Source of the DNA: Bettongia penicillata ogilbyi | Lineage: Eukaryota; Chordata; Mammalia; Diprotodontia; Potoroidae | Assembly (NCBI GenBank): GCA_023548195.1 | Contig: JAJHZJ010000400.1 | Span: 682,001 to 746,000 of the forward strand | Length of the DNA: 64,000 nucleotides | Direction: 5' to 3' | In this document: positions 58,325 to 64,000 of the stretch, piece after piece | Position numbering within the stretch: the first letter of the stretch is position 1 | How the letters are laid out: the number at the start of each line of letters is the position of its first letter | Made by a program: the position numbers and the translations under genes | Notes under the pieces: generated by a model | What the model was told of the DNA's origin: nothing | Seen by the model: the letters and a program-made list of their open reading frames with translations, nothing else | Databases searched by the model: none

Positions 58325-59595
58325 GTTTTATTTGGGGTTTTTTTGAGTTCCAAACTCAATTCCCTCCATCCAAACCTCACATTTAGAGAAGCTCAAAATT
58401 TCACATACACACATGTGTGCACATGTGCAAGTGTATGTATGCATGTATACATGTATGTATGTGTATGTAAATCCATACAATACATACTTACAAATATCAG
58501 TTCTTTCTCTGGAGGTGGATAGCATATTCCTCATAAGTTCTTTGTTGTTGATTTGAATATTCATATAAATCAGAATTATTTAGTCATTCATAGTTACTCT
58601 TCAAACAATATTTCTGTTACTGTATACGATGTTCTCTTGTTTCAGCTCATTTCACTCTTCTTTACATTATGAAAGCTTTTCCATGTTGTTGTTTTCTTCA
58701 GATCCACTTGCTCATCATTCTTACAGCACAGAAGTATTTTATCACAATCATATAATACAACTTCTTTAGCCATTCCCCCATTGATAGACACCCCCTCAAT
58801 TTCTAAGTCTTTACCATCACAAAGAGAGCTACTATAAATATCTTAGAACATATAGGTTCCTGTCCTTTTTCCCTCATCAACTTGGGAAACCGACCTAGTA
58901 AAGGTATTACTGGGTCAAAGAGTGTCAATAATTTTATAGCTCTTTGGGCATAATTCCCAATTGCTCTCCAAAATGACACAATCAGTTCACAGTTCCACCA
59001 ACAGTATAATTAGTGTCCCAATTTTTCCATATCCCCCTCCAACATTTGTCATTTTTCCCTTCTATCATTTTGGCCAATCTGACAGGTGTGAGACAATCTT
59101 AAAGTTTTTAAAATTTGCATTTCTTTAATCAATAATGATTTAGAGCATTTTTATATGACTATATATAACTTTAAGTTTTTCTTCCAAAAACTGCCTATTC
59201 ATAGCCATTTATCATTTATCAATTGGAGAATGACTCATATTCTTATAAATTTGACAAAGTTATCTCTATATTTGAGAAATGAAGCCTTTATTTAAGAAAC
59301 TGTCTATAAATCCCCCCACCCAGTTTTCTGCATCCCTTCTAATATTGATGACATTGGCTTTAGTTGTAAAAAACCTTTATTTTAAAATTTAATGTAATTA
59401 AAATTATCCATTTTACATCTCACAATACTCTATCATTTATTCATAAATTCTTCTTCTATCCACATAATCTGATAGGTAATATGTTCTGTGTTTTTCTAAT
59501 TTACTTATGGTATCTCTCTGTCTGGGTCATGTATTCATTTTGACCTTATTTTGCCAAGGAAGTTCTAAACCTGTTTTGCAATTTTTATTCTAAGA
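58325..59595 (-). mobile_element. L1 ORF2 3' end and 3' UTR, antisense, about 1.27 kb
   Basis: 'ttctctggaggtggatagca', 'tcaatttctaagtctttacc', 'gtaaaggtattactgggtca', 'tgcatttctttaatcaataa' and 'aatttaatgtaattaaaatt' follow the complemented L1 3' region in order. It contains a short TATG repeat at about 58430-58475. The coding part is interrupted by stops. Confidence 0.9.
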
Positions 59596-60404
59596 AAGTT
59601 GCCTGGAGCATAAAGATGTTAAGTAGCTCACTCAGGACTGCAGAGCCAGGATGCATCTGAGAATGAAACAGTCCTGATTTGCAGGTTGCCTTTCTGTCTG
59701 TACCAAGGTACTGCCTCCCATTCCTTCTCCGTTTGCATCACGAACTGGTAGAGCACAATCCTACCTTCACCTCACCAGGTCACTTTGTACAGAGGAGCGA
59801 GCATTGCAGGTGACCTTCTGCATAATCTCCTCACTGGGTCCCACCAAGAGAAAATTTTAAAAATATGACATTTACATATCTAAAACATTTTAAAGGGCTT
59901 TTTTCCTATTAAATCAAGCCCCAAGGAGAGAATGACATTGGAAAGGTATTCTAATATAAGTAGTTCATCAGTTTTTAAAATTTCACAAATCGAAAGAGCA
60001 AATGCAGAACTGAAATTTGACCCCTACAAAGTATCTAAATGGACTGATTTTCTTCCAAGTTCTTGACTTAGCTTGTAATAAAAATGTAGGTAAATTGATC
60101 AGTTTAGAAAGATAATGGTCTGGTACATAAGCAATTGCTTAAAATTAACTAATTTCAAGTGCTTCAGCAGAGGGGAAATAGTTGTGCGCTGTGAAAACTG
60201 GCTTCTCAATGTTCTCTTTCACATAAACGATTATTATCGAGGAATAAATTAAATCCTATTTATTGACAGTGGCTTATGGGTCCTCCATGATCACTAGTGA
60301 AAAGGAAAGGGTGAAATTAATTTCTCCAAAGCAAAATCACAGTTACCCCCACTAAAGTAGGTCTTTGAATTACTGGTGGTTTTAATTTTTTTTTTTCCTC
60401 TTAG
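59596..60404. other. Unassigned; possible SINE scrap, then repeat-free sequence upstream of a candidate exon
   Basis: The part at 59600-59670 ('gttaagtagctcactcagga') may be an antisense MIR. From about 60150 on I see no repeat. Several CpGs (near 60187, 60227 and 60238) survive in this otherwise CpG-poor DNA. Confidence 0.4.
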
Positions 60405-60567
60405 GTACAATGTGACACTTGGAGTTTGCTGGGCCAGTTTTCACTGGAAACTTTTAGTCAGCCATCTTTTATTATACATGAATCTCCAAAGGATCCAGAA
60501 CGAGTTATTATTATTGCGGCTAATTTTATGCCAAGACCGTTCTTCTGTGTGTGGATGGAAGTTTATA
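60405..60567 (+). other. Candidate protein-coding exon (163 bp), unidentified gene
   Basis: A strong acceptor-like site precedes it: a 12-base T run, then 'cctcttag' ending at 60404. The frame starting GTA at 60405 stays open. It encodes a mixed, protein-like sequence including 'TWSLLGQFSLETFSQ', 'HESPKDPERVIIIAANFM' and 'RPFFCVWMEVY'. A plausible donor 'gtcagt' lies at 60568-60573. Three CpGs fall within about 60 bp, unusual here. I cannot name the protein. Against it: a second frame is also open, the donor is not optimal, and without splicing the frame runs into a CA repeat. Confidence 0.35.
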
Positions 60568-60591
60568 GTCAGTTGGTTCAAAAGTTAACAC

Positions 60592-60758
60592 ACATACACA
60601 CACACACACACAAACACTTATTATTTGTTTTGTATGTGCTAGATACTGTAGTAAGACCTTATGGACACACACATGCGCGCGCACACACACACACACACAC
60701 ACTTATTATTTGTTTTGTATGTGCTAGATACTGTAGTAAGACCTTATGGACACACACA

Positions 60759-60795
<37 letters not shown>
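60592..60795 (+). repeat. CA microsatellites within an 85-bp tandem duplication
   Basis: The segment 'cttattatttgttttgtatg' to 'gtaagaccttatgg' occurs at 60617-60665 and again at 60702-60750 without change. Each copy ends in a CA tract, the first also with a GCGCGCG stretch. The unit is 85 bp. Confidence 0.95.
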
Positions 60796-60799
<4 letters not shown>

Positions 60800-61125
60800 A
60801 ATACTCTCTGCCATCAGAGATTTCATACTGTGATGAGGGAAGACATCTATTAAATAACTGGATACATATCAGATCTATACAGAGCAGATGAAAAGTAATC
60901 TCAGAAGAGAAGACTTTAGCTACTGTAGCAACTGGGAATGGCTGAAGAAACAGGTAGGATTTGACTTAAGTCTTGGAAGAAGCCAGAAAAACTACTTGGC
61001 GGAGGTAAACAAGGGAGAACATTCCAAGGATGGGGGAAAGTTAATGCAGTCACAGAGATGGTCAATGTAATGTCCTTCAAGGAACAGAGAGTAGGCCAGT
61101 ATAGTTGTTTAAACTAAGGAAGACT
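60617..61125 (-). mobile_element. L2 LINE 3' region, antisense, with CA expansion
   Basis: 'gtgctagatactgtagtaag' begins the complemented L2 end. After the CA tracts it continues with 'tctgccatcagagatttcat', 'aacattccaaggatggggga' and 'tccttcaaggaacagagagt', matching the order of the other antisense L2 copies. Confidence 0.7.
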
Positions 61126-61214
61126 TAGTTTAAACTTCCCATTTAACTCAAGCCCATGTTCTATATTGAAGCATGAAATTATTTCATAGTAAACCAGGGG
61201 GACAATGGGATACA

Positions 61215-61315
61215 GGTGACTAAGTACTGACTCTAAAGTCACAGATTCTGGGTTCAAGGCTTTTTTTTTTCTGATTAGCTATGTTACCTAGGGCAACACT
61301 TTGCCCCCTTCATCT
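61215..61315 (+). repeat. SINE fragment, sense, with T run
   Basis: 'gtactgactctaaagtcaca', 'gattctgggttcaaggc' and 'ctatgttacctagggcaaca' fit the head and core of a CORE-SINE interrupted by ten T residues. Confidence 0.5.
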
Positions 61316-62689
61316 TTTTTTTTTCCTCAAAGGTAAAAAGACAGAGGTAGAGATGCTGTCAAACTTTAAATCGATATAGTTTTCATTTAAACAAACTTTT
61401 CAGTGTTTCAAATAATAAATCATAATTAATGCCTACTTTTTTTAGAAGAATTTAATGATTGATTTAATACCTGCTACACAAAAGGCACTGAAATTAAGTA
61501 TATGACACAAAGACCCAGAAACAAAGGGAAAGACGACTGGAGTTAGTCTAGGCTGAGATAGCGAGTTGTATGAAGTATTCCTCAATCAGGACATCAGGGT
61601 ACTGGAATGGAAATAACAAAACATGGTTAAGTATGCTAGAGCATAGCCCTGACAACAAGAAGAATGCCAAGTGTTGCTGGGGGTGGGTCAGTAATTAGTA
61701 TGCTATTCCCCCCATGCCTCCAATAAGAGTCACTTTAGCTACTATTATCCCCCTTCCACTGAACCCCTCTTCCCCTGGGCCAGAGACCTATACTAGCCTC
61801 TTGATTCACAGTTCTACCCTTCCTGTCACTTGGTTTGGATTCTTTCATATGGAGGCTCAGTCTCTTATAATTCCTGTAGTTCAAGGGCAAGGTATATAAC
61901 CTTCTCTTTAAGATATTGCAAAGCAACTCTTATTGTCCTCTTGAAAGACTAGTTCCCCAAACTCTTGAATTCTTAAGAGATAGAAAACCCTGTTCCCCTC
62001 AGACCTTTATCAACCAAATAACTCACAATAAGACAAGATGAGAAATTCAAGTTCTTTGTTTCTTCTTCCCTCATGGTTCAATCCTTTGCCGCTTCTCTAG
62101 CAACAAAGTCATACAAGTGATCTCCTTTTTCTCAAGAGACTGGTCTTTCACAAAAAAAAAAAAAAAAAAAAATTGTCCTTCTTTCCTTACAAGAATGGGT
62201 CCTCTAACTCTCCAGGAATATTATATTTTACAGGTAACCGTCCTATTATCCACAAGACCCAGGAGACTGGGTCTTATGCTTCCACTAGGGCCAGGTGCTT
62301 GAAAAACTCTGGCACTATTTCTACTGTCATTTGTGATTACTAGAGAACATTGGGGGACGTGCACATGTCCAAGCTCATTTCATTTCAGGGGTGCTGCTCT
62401 CTGCTCTGGCCTCAGATTTTTCAGAGTGCCTCCAAAAGAAAATGATTCTTCCAGGAAGACTTTTTATTGGCTCATTAAAAAAAGGAAAATCTGAGGCTGA
62501 GACAATCAATTTAATTCCCAATTGCCAATACAACCGCTCAACCTTAATGGAGCACCTAAGGAACAGTAGATAGATGTGTCTTCACATCCATAGGAAGATG
62601 CAATGAAAGTATCAGAGGTTTACAAGATGACCTCAGATCAATCTTTACATGTCAATATTCTTAATCCCTTGCACTCTGATTTTATGTCA
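61316..62689. other. No gene or clear repeat apart from a poly(A) tract
   Basis: Contains 22 A residues at 62151-62172. The frames near 61714-61926 on both strands and 62391-62573 are unrecognised. Confidence 0.4.
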
Positions 62690-62810
62690 TATCACTCCAA
62701 ATTTAACACTAACCTTTTGATAAATCTAATATCCTTTTCCTCCTCAGTTTTCTTCATCTCATTGCCCCATTTAACACTGTTTATCATGTTCACACCTTGA
62801 ATATTTTCTT
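62690..62810 (+). mobile_element. L2 LINE scrap, reverse-transcriptase motif, sense
   Basis: The frame across 'ccatttaacactgtttatca' reads 'PFNTVYHVHTL', the counterpart of the L2 'AFDTVDHxLLL' motif also seen at 22255-22815. The rest is decayed. Confidence 0.55.
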
Positions 62811-62814
62811 TTTT

Positions 62815-63840
62815 GAAGATATTTTAATTTGTTTCATTAAATATTTCCCAGTTACATATAAAGACCTTTTTAAACTATCTATTTTTTTCATTTTGAATTC
62901 CAAATTTTCCCTTTCCCTACTGCTCCTTCCTGCTTCTTGAGAAGGCAAGAAATTTGATGTTAATTATACTGTATAATTTGAAACATATTTCTGTATTAGC
63001 CATGTTAAAAAAAAAAAACAAACATAAAGCAAGAAAAATAAAAAAAAATTGAAAGAAGTATGCTTCAATATGCATTTAGAGTTCATCCATTTACCCTCTG
63101 GAAGTGGGTAGTATTTTTCCTTATGGGTCTTATGGAATTATCTTGGATCATTTTCTTGATCAGAGCAGCTATTTTTTTTTTTTTTTTTTACAGTTGATCA
63201 TCCTTACAATGTTGCAGTTACTGTATACAGTGTTCTTCTGATTCTGTTTACTTCACTTTGCTCCAGTTCATGAAAGTCTTCTCAGGATTTTCTGAAAGCA
63301 TCTTGCTAGTCATTTTTTTTTCAGCACAATATTATTCCATCTTAATCATATAACACAACTTGCTCAGCTGTTCCCCAATTGATGGGGCATTCTCTTAATT
63401 TTCAATTCTTTGCCACCCAATAAAGAACTGCTACAAAGATTTTTGTATAAATGGGTCCTTTTCCATTTTCCTTCATGTCTCCAGGATACAAACCTAATAT
63501 TGCTTGGTCAGAGTATGCAGTTTTATAACCCTTATGCACAGCTCCAAATTTTGCTTCAGTATAGTTGGATCAGTTCATAACTCTACCAATGGTGCATTAG
63601 TATCTAATTTTTCCACATCCTATCCAGTATCTGTCATTTGTTTTTCTGCCATATTAGCTAGTACCTAGCTATCTCAGAGTTGTTTTAATGTACATTTCTC
63701 TAATCTGTAGTGATTTAGAGCACTTTTTTCAGATGACTACTAATAGTTTTGAGTTCTTCCCCTGAAAAGTAACTATTCATATCTGTTGACCATTTACCAG
63801 CTTGAAAATGATTCACTCCTCCTTTTTAAAAAATAAATAT
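62815..63840 (-). mobile_element. L1 ORF2 3' end and 3' UTR, antisense, about 1 kb
   Basis: 'gagaaggcaagaaatttgat', 'tctggaagtgggtagtattt', 'gttccccaattgatggggca', 'aactctaccaatggtgcatt' and 'gtacatttctctaatctgta' are in complemented L1 order. It contains a 20-base T run at 63171-63190. A TA/TG microsatellite follows shortly after it. Confidence 0.9.
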
Positions 63841-63849
63841 GGCTCATTT

Positions 63850-63852
<3 letters not shown>

Positions 63853-63936
<84 letters not shown>
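63853..63936 (+). repeat. (TA)n(TG)n microsatellite
   Basis: About 19 TA units switch cleanly to about 21 TG units. Confidence 0.95.
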
Positions 63937-63937
<1 letters not shown>

Positions 63938-63962
63938 TCAGAGTTCATCCTCTGAACTCTGA
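63938..63962. repeat. Inverted repeat with 10-bp arms
   Basis: 'tcagagttca' and 'tgaactctga' flank a 5-base loop 'tcctc'. Confidence 0.9.
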
Positions 63963-63971
63963 TATATATAT

Positions 63972-63995
63972 ATATCAGATATATATATCTGATAT
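63972..63995. repeat. Perfect 24-bp AT-rich palindrome
   Basis: Centred at 63983/63984 with CAGA and TCTG near its ends. It lies at the window edge and may extend into a larger simple-sequence region. Confidence 0.85.
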
Positions 63996-64000
63996 CTATA

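Noticed and set aside
58328..58564. 78-codon minus-strand frame
   Set aside because: It lies in the antisense L1 3' UTR and includes TATG-repeat translation.
60426..60833. 135-codon frame as one coding sequence
   Set aside because: The second half is His-Thr from CA repeats and L2; only the part before about 60567 is exon-like.

Overview
The window is non-coding, repeat-dense vertebrate DNA, and the repeats point to a marsupial (metatherian) genome. Four kinds of repeat support this. First, there are many tRNA-derived SINEs with the head 'gggcagctaggtgg' and the core 'tcacttaacccc', which is the WSINE1/MAR1 type of marsupials. Second, there are L1 copies whose ORF1 and 3' ends look like opossum or wallaby L1. 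Third, there is a Bov-B/RTE fragment. Fourth, there is an ORF1-only L1 derivative (HAL1-like). Family names come from recall of consensus sequences, not from a search. I see no bacterial, phage or plasmid features, no rRNA or tRNA genes, no CpG island and no certain host gene. The stretch is intergenic or deep intronic.

Layout. 1-432 is the 3' part of a retroviral-type LTR. 608-1785 holds MIR and WSINE1-type SINEs. 3035-7530 is a nested locus: an old L1 3' fragment split by a 3.6 kb HAL1-like element with a 14-bp target duplication and a decayed ORF1. 7.5-16 kb has scattered THER1/MIR3-type SINEs, L3/CR1 and L2 pieces, and GATA and GA microsatellites. 16283-17645 is an antisense L1 that joins 5' sequence directly to the 3' tail. 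18.6-33 kb is mainly MIR, L2, L3 and L1 remnants, with a longer low-repeat stretch at about 30990-32035. 33-45 kb holds SINEs, microsatellites, a 168-bp hAT-type MITE with an 8-bp target duplication, and L3, L2 and L1 remnants. 46-54 kb holds L2, Bov-B, MIR and SINE pieces, a perfect 44-bp tandem duplication and an 82-codon open frame. 54.2-55 kb is a second nested locus, a MAR1-type SINE inside an L1 3' end. 58.3-59.6 kb and 62.8-63.8 kb are antisense L1 3' regions. Between them, at 60405-60567, lies the best candidate for a host exon. The window ends in TA/TG repeats and palindromes.

How the parts relate. The repeats fall into apparent autonomous and parasite pairs. WSINE1-type SINEs carry a Bov-B-like tail, and a Bov-B fragment is present. 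MAR1-type SINEs carry a tail resembling the end of an unclassified repeat at 43990-44450. The HAL1-like element has ORF1 but no ORF2, so it would need L1 reverse transcriptase in trans. I did not find a previously undescribed biological system. The leads most worth checking are the candidate exon at 60405-60567 and the HAL1-like element.
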